A stretch of DNA of 64,000 bases from Hormiphora californensis (GCA_020137815.1 CM035353.1:1268310-1332309); one strand, 5' to 3'. Counted from the stretch's first letter, positions 26,400 through 37,561 are shown. The notes: a model not told the origin generated them from the letters alone. Program-made: numbers and translations.

Positions 26400-28319
26400 T
26401 CAATTAAGAACAGGAGCTTTCGACTGATCTATGTCAGACGTCTTCAGCTATAACAATAATGAAAATGAAAGTGTTTATGTAGTGGAGAAGAGGATATGGG
26501 ATCCGGGGAGGGGAGGAGAGAGGAAGGGATGAGATCCGAGAAGGAAGATGCGATCCGAGAGGAGGGGATGGGGGAGGTGATCCACGGGAAGGGAGAAGAG
26601 GTGATCCGAGCTGAAGAGAATTAGGAAACAGGTTTGGGAGATCTAGGTTTGATGGAGATGCCAGCAGGACGGGGTTTGAAGGAGTTAGCAATCCTGGGGA
26701 GAAGGTGAGTCCATTGGAGGTTGACAGTAGGAACTTTATCTGTTCGGTTAATCGCCGGTTGAAGAGTGTGAATAGCCGCTCGCGCTTGTTCCAGTAGATT
26801 TAGACTGAGGCAGGAGGAAGAAGAGGAGAGGATAGAGGTAGAATTCCAGTCCATGGTGTGTCCAGATTCCCGAGCGTGGATAGCAGGAGCCGATTTCATC
26901 TTCCCATCGGTGTTGTAGAGAGAGTTGTTGTAGAAGTTTGATTCGTGCTCCTTAATCCGAGTTTTAACTGGTCGCTTGGTCTGGCCAACGTAGAAAGATG
27001 GGCAGTCGCGGCAGGGAATGGAGTAGATGGAGTTGGGAGTACTATCAGAAGGAGGCGAAGATTTGGTCTGGGTGAGGATGTTCCGTAGGGTAGAAGAGGA
27101 AGAGAAGGTGACGTCTATGTTGTAGCGGTTGAGGGTCCGTTTGAGTCGAGAGGAGAGGTCCGGGTGATAGGGTAGGACTACACGGTGGACGAAGGAAGAA
27201 GGAGGACGGGATTTTGACGGTTTGGGGTGTAGAAGGCGGTCCCGAACAGTAGACATCAGAGTGGAGATCTCGTAGGGAGGAAATCCATTGCAGAGACAGA
27301 TGTTGTAGACTGTGTCGAGTTCCTCTTCGAGATGTTGGGGAGAACAGATGTTGTAGGCCCGACGGGTTAAGGATTGGATAACAGAGCGGCGTGTAGAGGC
27401 AGGAGTAGAGGAGTTGTACTTGAGATAGAGGTTGGTATGTGTAGGTTTCCGGTAGACAGAGGTAGAGAGGTCGGGATGGAGAAGGACGTCAAGATAGGGG
27501 AGAAGTCCATCCTTAGGGTGCTCGATGGTGTACTTGAGATCTGGAGCAAGGGAGTTGATGTAGGAGAAGAAAGACTCGGCGTGATTATAATCCCTGGCAG
27601 CTCCTATGGCGTCATCAACGAAGTGGTTCCAAGATCCCAGTGGGTCGGAGAAGGACTTGAGAGCGTGTTGTTCCTGTTCCGTAACACGAATCTCAGCCAG
27701 GATAACGGTGAGGGGAGAACCCATCGCTCCTCCGGTACGTTGAGCGTAGAAGTTTCCGTTGAACTCGAAGTAGGCGTTGTCGAGGCAGAAGTCTAAGAGA
27801 GAGCGGATAGTAGAGGGAGTGAGGGGAGTAGGAAGGATATCAGGAGTTTCCTCAAGACGTCTGATAGTGGAGTCCACTGCAGCCCTCATGTCACAGTTTG
27901 TGTACAAGGAGACCACATCCAGAGAGAAGTAGTAGGGAAAAGAGGGAGATTGGCTGGAGCGGAGGCGGTTGACTAGGTCTGTAGAGTCCTTGAGACGGAG
28001 GGAGGAAGCAGCCAAGGGTTTGAGAAGGGAGGATAGGAAGGAGTGGAGAGCAGAGAGAGGGCTGTTGTAGAAGGCGACAATAGGACGGATGGGGGCTCCA
28101 GGTTTGTGGATCTTGGGTTGACCGTACAGTTGAGGATAACGGGGGTTCGTCAGTCTCATCTGTTTCTTCTGCGGCTCAGAGAGTAGCTTCCGGGTCTGTA
28201 GATCCTTCAGGAGAGCATCCAGTCGGCGGTGTAGAGAGGAGGTAGGATTAGACGGTAGCAGCTCGTAGGCTCCAGCAGAGGAGATGTGGTAGTTCACTTT
28301 CTCGAGATATTGCATATGT
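26400..28319 (-). mobile_element. 5'-truncated Penelope-like retroelement
   Basis: The element is transcribed on the minus strand. It contains one long reading frame, then a degenerate GATCCGAG-rich tandem stretch (about 26493-26620), and a 3' segment near 26410-26455. In the sense direction the 3' segment reads GCTGAAGAC, then a short hairpin, then CGAAAGC. At its 5' end it stops abruptly next to a half-MITE (28324), so the N-terminal coding part is missing. Confidence 0.8.
26621..28315 (-). CDS. Penelope-like RT with GIY-YIG endonuclease
   Basis: The 564-residue frame has the order expected for canonical Penelope-like elements. Conserved LYGQPKIHKPGAPIRPI lies at residues 64-80. RT palm motif A, LDVVSLYTN, is at 132-140, GAMGSPL at 196-202, and the catalytic FVDD at 232-235. 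The thumb-side PYLDVLL is at 273-279. A C-terminal GIY-YIG nuclease follows, with IYSIPC at 430-435, YVGQTKR at 442-448 and TRIKEHE at 452-458. Such enzymes nick DNA and prime reverse transcription from the cut end. The frame has no internal stop, but full-length relatives carry an additional N-terminal region absent here, so this copy is probably inactive. FVDD replaces the commoner YVDD, and LYTN is followed by C where IP is usual. Confidence 0.9.
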   Translation of the reverse strand: MQYLEKVNYHISSAGAYELLPSNPTSSLHRRLDALLKDLQTRKLLSEPQKKQMRLTNPRYPQLYGQPKIHKPGAPIRPIVAFYNSPLSALHSFLSSLLKPLAASSLRLKDSTDLVNRLRSSQSPSFPYYFSLDVVSLYTNCDMRAAVDSTIRRLEETPDILPTPLTPSTIRSLLDFCLDNAYFEFNGNFYAQRTGGAMGSPLTVILAEIRVTEQEQHALKSFSDPLGSWNHFVDDAIGAARDYNHAESFFSYINSLAPDLKYTIEHPKDGLLPYLDVLLHPDLSTSVYRKPTHTNLYLKYNSSTPASTRRSVIQSLTRRAYNICSPQHLEEELDTVYNICLCNGFPPYEISTLMSTVRDRLLHPKPSKSRPPSSFVHRVVLPYHPDLSSRLKRTLNRYNIDVTFSSSSTLRNILTQTKSSPPSDSTPNSIYSIPCRDCPSFYVGQTKRPVKTRIKEHESNFYNNSLYNTDGKMKSAPAIHARESGHTMDWNSTSILSSSSSCLSLNLLEQARAAIHTLQPAINRTDKVPTVNLQWTHLLPRIANSFKPRPAGISIKPRSPKPVS

Positions 28320-28323
28320 TATT

Positions 28324-28370
28324 GGGGGAAAACAGTCGTCCCTGAACCTGAGGTTCATGCCACGGCTATT
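28324..28370. mobile_element. One arm end of the 5330-type MITE
   Basis: About 47 bp starting GGGGGAAAACAGTCGTCCCT match the end of the palindromic MITE at 5330. It lies immediately upstream of the truncated Penelope-like element, so the breakpoint of the retroelement and the MITE fragment coincide. Confidence 0.65.
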
Positions 28371-29164
28371 AGTTAGATGCATATATTATGTTTTACCTCA
28401 TAAATATATGTTTATCAGCTCCCATATTTTATCGGGGAGTTCCACTCGGACTGTATGTCGCTACAGCAGCAGCACATATAATGTCCAAAATGTGGCACCC
28501 TAGTGCGCTATGCTTCAACAGTTGCAGCTGTGTGTTACATTTAGAAGGCGTGGTCTCCTTACACCTCTTTGCCCGCGTCTAGAATTAGACTGAAACACAC
28601 ACGCACATGCACTGCGCTATGCTAGTGTCACCTGTAAACGTGCAGGTACCACTACTGTTTAGTAAACATATTTTCACAAAACACACCCTGTGTAATGCAC
28701 CCTGTGTAATGCAAATGGCCGAACTTGCTGTATAGTAAACTGTGTTTACTATACTATACTTATACTATTCTGTGTTTACTATATAATAGTAAACACTGTT
28801 TACTATACTATAGTATATACTACTATACTATGTTTACTATACTATATTAATTAAACTGTGTTGTGTGTCTTGTGGAAATACCGCACACCAGTTTCATTCT
28901 TTAGTTATCTTTATCTACTATCAGTTTCCGGGGTGTGGTTTTCCTTTCCTCACTTTCTAGCTTATATATATTATTATTATATATACTGACTCACCTGTAA
29001 GCTACCTATTATGTCACACACATACCCTTCCTAAAATATTTTATTTTCGTCTCGCATGAGAGGTGTCCATTTGTGTTTACCTTTGGTCTCACTTCTAGTT
29101 TCTGTACTAAAATTTAGATGCTACCTTTCTGTGCTGCATGAAATGTGTGTGGAAGGGAGTGGGA

Positions 29165-29165
<1 letters not shown>
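28371..29165. other. Intergenic, AT-rich palindromic tract
   Basis: About 28735-28860 is made of variants of GTTTACTATACTATA in both orientations. No gene. Confidence 0.5.
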
Positions 29166-29226
<61 letters not shown>

Positions 29227-29389
29227 GAGAGAGATGAGGGCTGTACTTGATAGCAAGCAGGCTCTCTATGAGATACTAAGATCAAAAGAAGGTCTCATAT
29301 CGGCTGAAGAGAGATTATGGCTTTGTGAAACTCTCTCACGAGTGGTCTGCAATTGGGCTAATCTTTCAATCAATTTGAATCATATTCCA
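29166..29389 (+). CDS. (GA)n microsatellite followed by weak exon candidate
   Basis: A GA array covers about 29166-29234. From the ATG at 29234 the frame encodes about 52 residues of ordinary composition (LDSKQALYEILRSKEGLISA onward, with SRVVCNWANL) up to CCA|GTAACT at 29390. The purine-rich upstream sequence offers no convincing acceptor, so this may be a first exon or chance. No family is recognised. Confidence 0.25.
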
Positions 29390-30504
29390 GTAACTATATG
29401 ATATTCTTTTGATTTTAATTTGATTTACCGCCCAATCAGCCCGTGACGCTATACTTCAATAAAGCTATCCCACTTCTTCTTTCTTTCCTCGCCGTCTTGA
29501 TTTGTAGTGCAGCACCTGTGACGTTGGTCAGAACATTTTTAGCCGCGTTTTGTACATCCCCTGGCCAGCTTGGAGGGTGCTGTAGTCGAGAGAGACAGAG
29601 AGAGTGTGTACTGGCTGTGTGTTTGTGGCCAGCTTGGAAGAGGAGCTGGTGCCGTCGAGAGAGAGTGGGCAAAGCTGGGATATAGAGAGCTGTTATATCT
29701 AGACAGTGTATATACTGTATAATCATACAAAGGAATTCTCATTATATGCGCATATAATATATCTCTAGACTATATATAATATACCCAGACTACTACTTAG
29801 AATTAGGTGTGGTTATTATAATACATGCCTTTATTCACCATCTGCTGAGTTCAATTCCCCAGCTTGTGATTTCGATTTTTTATTCGCTCTTGGGTAACTA
29901 GTCCAACTCTCTCCCTAGCTGGGCCCAGCTTATGACTTCTATTTTTTATAAATTCCTAAATATGGTATGCCTCTCGACTTATATTGCATCCTACTCTCTG
30001 AGAGTAATTGAAGCAGCTGCATGCAGTGCAGGTCCTATACGCGTTAGTTTCTCGTCCTATATCACGATGATGTTGCTCTCATCAAATTGTGGGGGGAAAC
30101 ATCCGTGCCTGAACCTCAGGTTCAAGCCACGGCTATATTACACTGAGATCAAAATGAGAATTGAGAAATGATACCCTAAATTAGGGGTGAATAGGGCGGG
30201 TATAATTGTATATCTCTACATCTGAAATAGCTAGAAACATGTTTCAAAGAGGAGCTGCGGGCACATTGATGACAGCTTTAACCGACCTGTATATGGTATA
30301 TGTAAAGATGCCGCGATTGCTGATAGTCACGTTAGGAGCTAGAGTTAGGGAGTGGGTGTGAGAGTGAGAGAGCTTGTTTCGAGAGTGAGAGAGAGATAGT
30401 GAGAGAGAGATAGGAGGGTGATGAGAGAGAGGAGAGAGGAGAGAGTGAGAGAGAGAACGAGGGCGAGAGACTGGAGATTGAGATGAGATTGGAGAGAGGA
30501 GAGT

Positions 30505-30545
<41 letters not shown>

Positions 30546-31964
30546 TGCCGGTGTTGAGTTTCTATTACAACAGATCAACTATTATACATGAGAAGGAGCT
30601 GCACTGAGAGAGAGAGGAATGAACTACAAGAGATAGAGAGACGAAATTTCTAAATTTAGGGGTCGAATGATCAAACTCTTTAGTCCCCTACACATGAGAC
30701 GATCGCAGCTAGGACAGCAGAAGAGACCCGAAATACCACAGCTGTTTCTTTGGGATCAGAGCATTGGCCTGACAGTTTGGGATTGATAGTATGGTCACCT
30801 GCAGCGAACCCGGGTTACTTAGGCATCTAGCATCTTCCTCGAACAAATTTAGGGAGTTTAATAATTCTAGAGCTTAGAATACACACTTTTTCGGCAAATT
30901 GTTCATTTTTTATATTTCTCTGATCTCTCCTCCATGTTTCATAGCACGTGTGTTTGTTGACAGTGTGTAGCCTTCTATATAGGCACATGTGTGTACACAT
31001 GTGTGTACACATGTGTACAACCCGCACCGATCTTTATGTTGAGACTCGAGAGTGCTATGTCTTGAGACTCGTGTTGTACTTGGCTTGATCACAAAATATA
31101 CTGGTGGTTTCTCAATCTATAGCTGTTATAATAGTAGTACGTGGTGTGTTCTTTCTTTAATTATTTTATTATGCTCGCTTCGCGGGTGCGGCAACCATTT
31201 AACTGTCCAAGTTGCTTTAGTATTTATATTGCAGTTGTGGTACCAGGTACTAGCTAATACCACAACTGCTAGCTGTGTCGGGAAACTGCAACAACATGTA
31301 CTGCACAGGTTCTAACTCTTCTTTTTTATTCAAATCTCCTTGTTAATCTGCTGTCTTTTTAGCCACTTTTCAGTCGGTGAGACCGCACTTTCATATTTTA
31401 AATGACCCCATGTTCTTCCGCCGAATTTCACTGATTTATTTCTCCTTATATTCTTCCATGTGCTTCAGCATGGCGTGACGTGCCATTAGTTATATTTTCT
31501 CTCTCTCCGGTTTTTTGTACATGCGTTTTTCCGGTGAAAGCTAATATATATTGTGTGTATACACACACATATATTAACCGTGTCTGACGTTCTGTGTCTT
31601 TTATTCTTTTATGCTTCTTGGTCTCTTGCGATGCTCACAACACGTGTGTTCATGTTATGGAAGTCAACTGCCACGAACACTAAAACTATCTTGTTCGGCC
31701 TTTGGTGTTTTGTTTTATGTGTTGAATTGAGCAGTGTTTTGACACAACTTTCTATGTAGAATTGTGGTGTGTTTTGACGCAACTTTCATTCGCACAGTAC
31801 TGTAAATTCCATGTACTTGGTTGTTCTACATGTAACGTTATTCTGTTAAACTATATATTGGAGCCAACGTATAGCACGTTGTGGTTTCAAGAGTGCCCAT
31901 ACCGTTTTACCAACAAATTCAGCAGCTCTGACTATATATCCCGCCAGCCGGGATGCTCCCTAGT
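29390..31964. other. Intergenic; MITE half-copy and GA-rich tract
   Basis: About 30091-30150 matches one end of the 5330-type MITE (GGGGGAAACATCCGTGCCTG). About 30350-30541 is GA-rich. Near 30986-31018 is a TGTGTACACA palindromic repeat. No supported coding sequence. Confidence 0.5.
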
Positions 31965-32089
31965 CTCACAATCAAGAACCGACCGAATCAGGAAATACTG
32001 GTCCCTGATTGGCTGATAACCAGTCACGTGACCTAAATAACGATTTCTGATTGATTGTTTACTTGTTTCGGTCGGTTCCTACTCACAAT
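31965..32089. mobile_element. CCAAT/E-box palindrome-ended element, complete copy
   Basis: The 109 bp body (31973-32081) has inverted ends of about 14 bp (AGAACCGACCGAA left, TTCGGTCGGTTCCT right) and an 8 bp direct repeat CTCACAAT outside each end. Inside are CTGATTGG, GTCACGTGAC and TGATTGATTG in order: an inverted CCAAT box, a perfect E-box palindrome of the type bound by MiT/TFE and USF bHLH-ZIP factors, and a diverged second CCAAT-like site. It codes for nothing. Related copies are at 41074 and 58596. An 8 bp duplication is typical of hAT transposons, but the ends do not establish that. Confidence 0.7.
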
Positions 32090-34019
32090 ATACATATATG
32101 CATGAGTGTATCACCTGCAGGCCTCTCTCTCTACCTTTGGAAATACCACATGCTCCACGATCTCCAATCTAGTGCTGCTGCGATTATATGTACCGCATGT
32201 GCTTGCCGGGAATAATAACTAGAAAGAGAGAGAGAGAGAGATTGAGGATTGAGGTGCATGGAGAGGACGGAGACTGATGAGAGGAGAGAGAGAGAGATGA
32301 GAGAGAGAGGCAGAGAGCGAGAGAGAGAGAGGATACGAGGAGAGTAGAGACCGAGAGAGAGATGTATAGTAGATGGAGAGAGAGAGGAGCGAGAGCGAAC
32401 TGAGAGAGGAGAGAGAGAGAGAGAGAGAAGGAGATGAAGAGACGACCGATGAGAGAGAGAGAGGAGAGAATAATTAATGCTCTTCGTTTTTCTCCTGACC
32501 TACACACTTCGCTCGCTATCTGTACTTTCTTGTTCTTATGTGTGCTTAGAGTTTTCGCGTTTTCCGCCCGTTTGGCGGTGTGGTTTTTTTTTTTTTAAAT
32601 AGGACGGAGTTGTTGCCCGAGTTACGCTTGTTCAGTTGGTTCGGTTGGAGGTTGTGTGGTTCTTTGTCGGTGCCCGCTTTGCTGGGCGTGCAGTTGCTCG
32701 GCTAGTTTTATAGTCTGTCCTTAGATTCACCGGTCCTGCACATTATACATGACTCTCTATCTTTCTACCTTTATAATTATACCTGTCTTAGATTCTCATG
32801 CCAATGATCTGTTACTCCAAGTACAGGGTACGGGCCAGGTTAGTAGTTAACGTGACGACACGTTATTTACTATTAGAACGAATTGACCACGTTTTCCACT
32901 GTGAATTAATTGCAATGGTGGCCAGGCCAGGCTGTCTGGAACTGGGGGAATTGCATTTTACATAACTTGGGCCGTCTCTCTGTCTTCTTCCTCTTTCCCA
33001 AGCTGGCTGGACAACTCCTTGTTGTTCTCCTCTATCCACCATGGTCTCTCTTACCTACTCTCGTCTTCTCTCTCTCTCTATTCTCTATATCTCTCTCTCT
33101 CTCGTCTCTCCGTCTCCTCTGCTCTCTATCTCTCTCTCTCTCTCCCCCTCTCTCTCCCTGTTTCTCTTTCCATCTTCCTCCAAACGACTCTCTCGTGTTC
33201 TACACTCACTTAGTGAATACCTACTACTGTTTTATTCACGCCTTTGCTTCACACTTTTATTTCTCTCCATTTTTGTTTCTCTCTCTCTCTCTCACTCTCA
33301 CTCTCTCTCTCACTCACTATCTCTCTGTGTCTTCCCCTCTCTCTCTCTCTATCTCAATCTCTCCCTATTCTGACCAATCTCAAGCTTCCTGCCTACAAGA
33401 ACTGTCTTGGCCTTGTGACGATACATACTTTGGAACTCGCCTACATTCCTCCAACAGTTGCATTGCAGCTCTGTGTTTGAACTGTTCATACTTTATTTTT
33501 ATTTTGCGGACCACGGAAACAGTGTCAAGCGACTCTGTGTTTAGTTGAGAGTCTCTTATTATGCCACCAATATTCTAACAAAAAACATGATCTGTAACTT
33601 GCGATGTAACTGTAGTAGTAGTAGTAGCTTGTAGCTGTAGTAAGTAGTAAATCTTGTAATTGTGGTTGCCTAGTGCAGTCTAGTTCGATTGTTTTGTTCT
33701 ACAGTAACAACACACTTATGATATATCATCACTTCATGCGCTCTTCATTGATATTCTTATACTTTCACATGCTTCCCCCAAATTATCCTCTTTCAAATAC
33801 ATAAGTATAGTTACGACGTGGGTGCCGATGAGTCGTAGTCAAAGATGTTTGTGGACAGTGGATTGTTTTGTAAGGGACCTCTACGGAGCTCGTCTCGCAC
33901 CCTCCCTCGTTATTCTCTCACTCCTATTATCTCGAAAGACTTGGTATGCTGCTATGTCGCTGCAAAATTAATCTTTGATTTTATTGGCACTATACGTTAG
34001 CAGTACACACTATATCAGC
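32090..34019. other. Intergenic with GA and CT tracts
   Basis: GA-rich at about 32222-32465 and CT-rich at about 33065-33365. The open frames across these (for example 32910-33548) are composed of Leu/Ser from the repeat and have no splice support. A GTA trinucleotide run is near 33613-33660. Confidence 0.5.
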
Positions 34020-34330
34020 ATCTCTCTATTAACCCTCTCTGTTAACCCTCTCTATTTACTAGTCATGACTCTCTCTCTCTATTAACCCTCTCTATTAACC
34101 CTCTCTGTTAACCCTCTCTGTTAACCCTCTCTGTTAACCCTTTCTATTTACTAGTTATGACTCTCTCTATTAACCCTCTCTATTAACCCTCTCTATTAAC
34201 CCTCTCTCTATTTACTAGTCATGACTCTCTCTACTAACCCTCTCTATTAACTAGTCACATGACTCTCTCTCTGTTAACCCTCTCTGTTAACCCTCTCTAT
34301 TTACTAGTCATGCAGACTCTCTATTAACGA
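34020..34330 (+). repeat. Higher-order minisatellite, TTAACCCTCTCT units
   Basis: Twelve-base units CTCTCTATTAAC or CTCTCTGTTAAC are arranged in blocks of two to five, separated by the spacer TATTTACTAGTCATGACTCTC at about 34046, 34145, 34205 and 34297. The result is a two-level repeat. It is not telomeric: TTAACCC is part of a 12 bp unit, not a hexamer array. Confidence 0.85.
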
Positions 34331-35420
34331 TCTGTTATATTTCTCCAGCTGCTTGTTTCACTGATACAGTCTCGACTGATACGTAATAACCCTATTAGCT
34401 ACTGCACATGTGTACAGTACAGCTATCAGCTATCTTCTGTTTTCCTGGCTCCACTATAAATTACACTTTTTATATCCGGCCACTTTCTGTCTTTATTCCG
34501 TCTCTCTCTATCTTGTCCACGTTGACGTGAACCAGGCGTGCATGCAGTTGTCTCGACGGGTCACGCCCCCCCCCCCCTCGCTGTAAATTATATAGAACCT
34601 GTGGAGCCGTGAAATCAGCTGTCCCAGTTCTTGTGGTACTGAATGTGTGGAGAGAAGAGAGAAGAGAGTGTGTGTGTGTATGTGAGAGAGAGACAAAGAG
34701 AGAGAGAGAGATAGAGACACAGCTATAGAAGAGAGAGAGAGAGAGAGAATGCTATTCACGTTTTTTATATGGAAAGCTCTAAATTAGGGCGCCCTACTAG
34801 CAGCATGTGTTCTATTTGAGGTTCAGTTCAGCCAATTGAGCTACGACGCGGAGATTCCTTATTCTAAATGTGAGAAATTGTCAGTATGACATGCTAAAAT
34901 ACTAGTTCTTCACTCGACAATTCACGCATAATTAATATTGTTCCCATTACTATATAAACTATATATAATGGCCTACTTGACAACAGTTTCAATAATTCGT
35001 GTTCCCAGGGACCCCTTCCAAGTTCCCCGCCCGATTCCTATCCCACACACTGAGATAGTCTTGACCTGTGAAGAGAGAGAGAGAGAGGCGAAATGAGTTC
35101 AATACTGGTACCTATCTGGAGGCTGCAGAGCAATTGAACTAGTCGAGAAACGAGATATTTTGTACATCATAGTCCATACACTCATGCCTCTATAATACTT
35201 TGCACACAACTATATTTGTCTCAAGTTTGCTAACCATGCATGTTTCTTTGCCTGAATTGTCAATATCTCTTCCCTCTCATACCTATTTCTGAAGTTTCAT
35301 ACACTTTGCATGATCTGTCAAGATTTCAGTAGCTCCTAAATCTAATAGTAAGTTGATTCCTTTGCGTTGATTGTTGTTTCAATTCCCACTCCCATGTGCA
35401 GGCAATGTTCATCAGCGACC
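34331..35420. other. Upstream region of the 35.4 kb gene
   Basis: Contains a C-run near 34567, GA tract 34680-34750 and AT-rich DNA. A possible acceptor (CCCATGTGCAG at 35401) precedes the ATG at 35421, so a 5' untranslated exon may lie in here. I cannot place the promoter. Confidence 0.4.
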
Positions 35421-35703
35421 ATGTCATCAGCCAAATCGTCCACGGATTCTCCAAAACCTCGATTCACCCGAGGGACCGGGTCTAAAATTAGGGCTCCCTC
35501 CCAATCTAAGATCACCCCTCCCTCCACTGCAAAGGCCCCGCCACTAGGAGTCAGTAAACTTAAAACTGGTGGAGGAGATGTAGCTCCTGCCAGCACCACC
35601 GGGGGGCTGTCTCGGAGTAACCCACTGAGAAAGAATGAGAGTGTGAGGGCAGGACTAAAAGGACCACCCAGTTCTATTAAGAAGTCCACCAATGCTGCTG
35701 CAG
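35421..35703 (+). CDS. Exon 1 (coding) of Ser/Pro/Arg-rich protein gene
   Basis: The ATG at 35421 has a favourable context (GCGACCATGT). The exon encodes about 94 basic, Ser/Pro/Lys-rich residues (MSSAKSSTDSPKPRFTRGTG onward) and ends at a consensus donor GCAG|GTAAGC in phase 1. Exons 2 to 4 follow in matching phase, so this is the best-supported host gene of the window. The protein has no recognised catalytic domain. Its basic, proline-spaced Ser/Thr-rich N-terminus resembles many cytoskeleton-associated disordered proteins, but this is compositional only. An upstream acceptor at 35401 would make the true start lie farther 5'. Confidence 0.7.
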
Positions 35704-35919
35704 GTAAGCCTTATTTATAAACGAGAGAGATAGATAGAGGGAGAGAGAGAAGGGAGAGAGGGAGAGAGAGAGAGACTGAAAATCTTTGTGATAGGCTCTT
35801 TGTGAATTTTGTGCATTGAGTTGCATTGCACAATTCTCGAACAGTCAACTGTTGATAGCTTCAAAAAGAGTTACACATAGCATAGAGGGTAGTAAACATG
35901 TATATTCCTTCTAAACAAG

Positions 35920-36213
<294 letters not shown>

Positions 36214-36233
36214 CAAATGCTTAATTCTTGCAG

Positions 36234-36461
36234 GGGAAGCCAGAAGACCTTCTGACCAGTCTGGAGATGTGGGGAGGGGAGGATCGGCACTGAGGCGACC
36301 TAGTATAACCTCGGAACAGCAGTCCCGACTGCTCAGGAGCAGCACTCCAACCTCATCTGCAGGTGATGGTAAACGGTTGAAACCGGGTACTAAACGAACA
36401 GTAGGGAGAGGAGGCGCCGCCGCCGCTGCCGCACAGTCAAAGCAGCAGCCTCTCAAGTCAG
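36234..36461 (+). CDS. Exon 2 of the 35.4 kb gene
   Basis: Acceptor ATTCTTGCAG at 36233, donor TCAG|GTGAAT at 36462. Both boundaries are phase 1 and agree with exon 1. It encodes about 76 residues (GEARRPSDQSGDVGRGG onward) ending in an Ala run and QSKQQPLKS. Composition is again Ser/Arg/Gly-rich with no fold recognised. Confidence 0.7.
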
Positions 36462-36515
36462 GTGAATTCCATGGGGAGAGATGCTGCGTGCAACTATAAT
36501 ATATTGTCTCATTCT

Positions 36516-36520
<5 letters not shown>

Positions 36521-36589
<69 letters not shown>
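36521..36589 (+). repeat. (CT)n array inside intron 2
   Basis: Short CT array about 45 bp upstream of the exon 3 acceptor, echoing the arrangement in intron 1. Confidence 0.85.
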
Positions 36590-36590
<1 letters not shown>

Positions 36591-36635
36591 TATGATTCAG
36601 CTATAGCTCTTACACGTATTTTCCTTCACACTCAG

Positions 36636-36792
36636 TTGTTGCTGTTACTCCTATGAGATCGCGACGTTCTGCCGGCGGGAGCAGTGGCAGTGGATCTGCC
36701 AGCAGTATGCCGGGGGGAAAAGGGAGGAAACTGACCGGACCCCAACGATCCATTCATCGATGTTTCCACCGGATCCCACTCTTTGTCGCAGG
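36636..36792 (+). CDS. Exon 3 of the 35.4 kb gene
   Basis: Acceptor CACACTCAG at 36635 in phase 1 matches exon 2. The exon encodes about 52 residues (VAVTPMRSRRSAGGSSGSG onward, then QRSIHRCFHRIPLFVAG). The frame meets TAG one base after a near-perfect donor GCAGG|GTAGGT at 36793, so it either splices here in phase 2 or terminates. Splicing to 37072 restores the open frame, which I prefer. Confidence 0.6.
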
Positions 36793-37071
36793 GTAGGTAG
36801 CCCCTAGCATCCAATGCGTCAGCGGCCCCTCTTCTACCAGCTTCGCATCAAATAAAGAGTGCATTACCAGGGGTCCCTAAAGCACTACCACTTAGTTGGT
36901 TAACTGGATTAGGAGGGGCTAGGGGGTGTTTTATGTAAGTTTCTTGCGTTAAGGGGAAGGGGTTGGGCGTGTTTTTTTCAGGTGGTTTTGTTGTGTGTTT
37001 AAGAGTTGTTTTTAGGCGGTTCTTGTTAAGATGGCAGTGCCTACAGGACTGAGGAGACCCTCTACTACTAG

Positions 37072-37561
37072 GATACCCCCCACCACCAGCAGCCCTCTCC
37101 ACTCTAAGAGATCACAGTTGTGTACCGCTGGGGGAATGACATTTAAAGATCAGAGCATGTCATCCACCACCCCAGACGGACGGAACTCTTCGTCAGATAA
37201 CGTCGTGGAAGCTCCTCCCGTTGAGCCTACCCGTGGTGCACTTTACGATATTCTGTCCAACACAACCAACAATCGGCATGGCTTCGTTCTGGCTGATACG
37301 GATACTGACATTGGGAGTGATCAGGCTGTGTCGAGTGACAATTATAGCAGTCAACTGTTCAAATCTGATTCCGGCGGGTTTGATTTATCGTCCAGTGATC
37401 TACAGCTCACCAGTCCAATCAACTTTGGAGGGAGTTGTAACACCATGGATACGGGGTCATCGGTCGCGTTGGATGAGATACCCTCGCTGACAGATGTTAG
37501 TGAAATGGTTGGAAGTGAAGAGGGCAGGAGGAACAGTAGTCAGGATGGTTATGAGCGACAG
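37072..37561 (+). CDS. Exon 4 of the 35.4 kb gene (3' boundary unresolved)
   Basis: Acceptor TCTACTACTAG at 37071 in phase 2 fits the exon 3 donor. The open frame continues as IPPTTSSPLHSKRSQL and then an acidic Ser/Asp-rich stretch to TGA at 37562. Alternatively an ATG at 37031 in strong context (AAGATGG) starts a separate transcript; it would add a TRIP tetrapeptide, which fits the S/T-x-I-P EB1-binding pattern. The downstream exon requires a phase 0 donor, and the best one (GAT|GTTAGT at 37496) is only fair, so the 3' edge is uncertain. Confidence 0.5.

Noticed and set aside
34020-34330. Telomere-like TTAACCC repeats
   Set aside because: The real period is 12 bp with CT filler and spacers; no hexamer or heptamer telomeric array is present.
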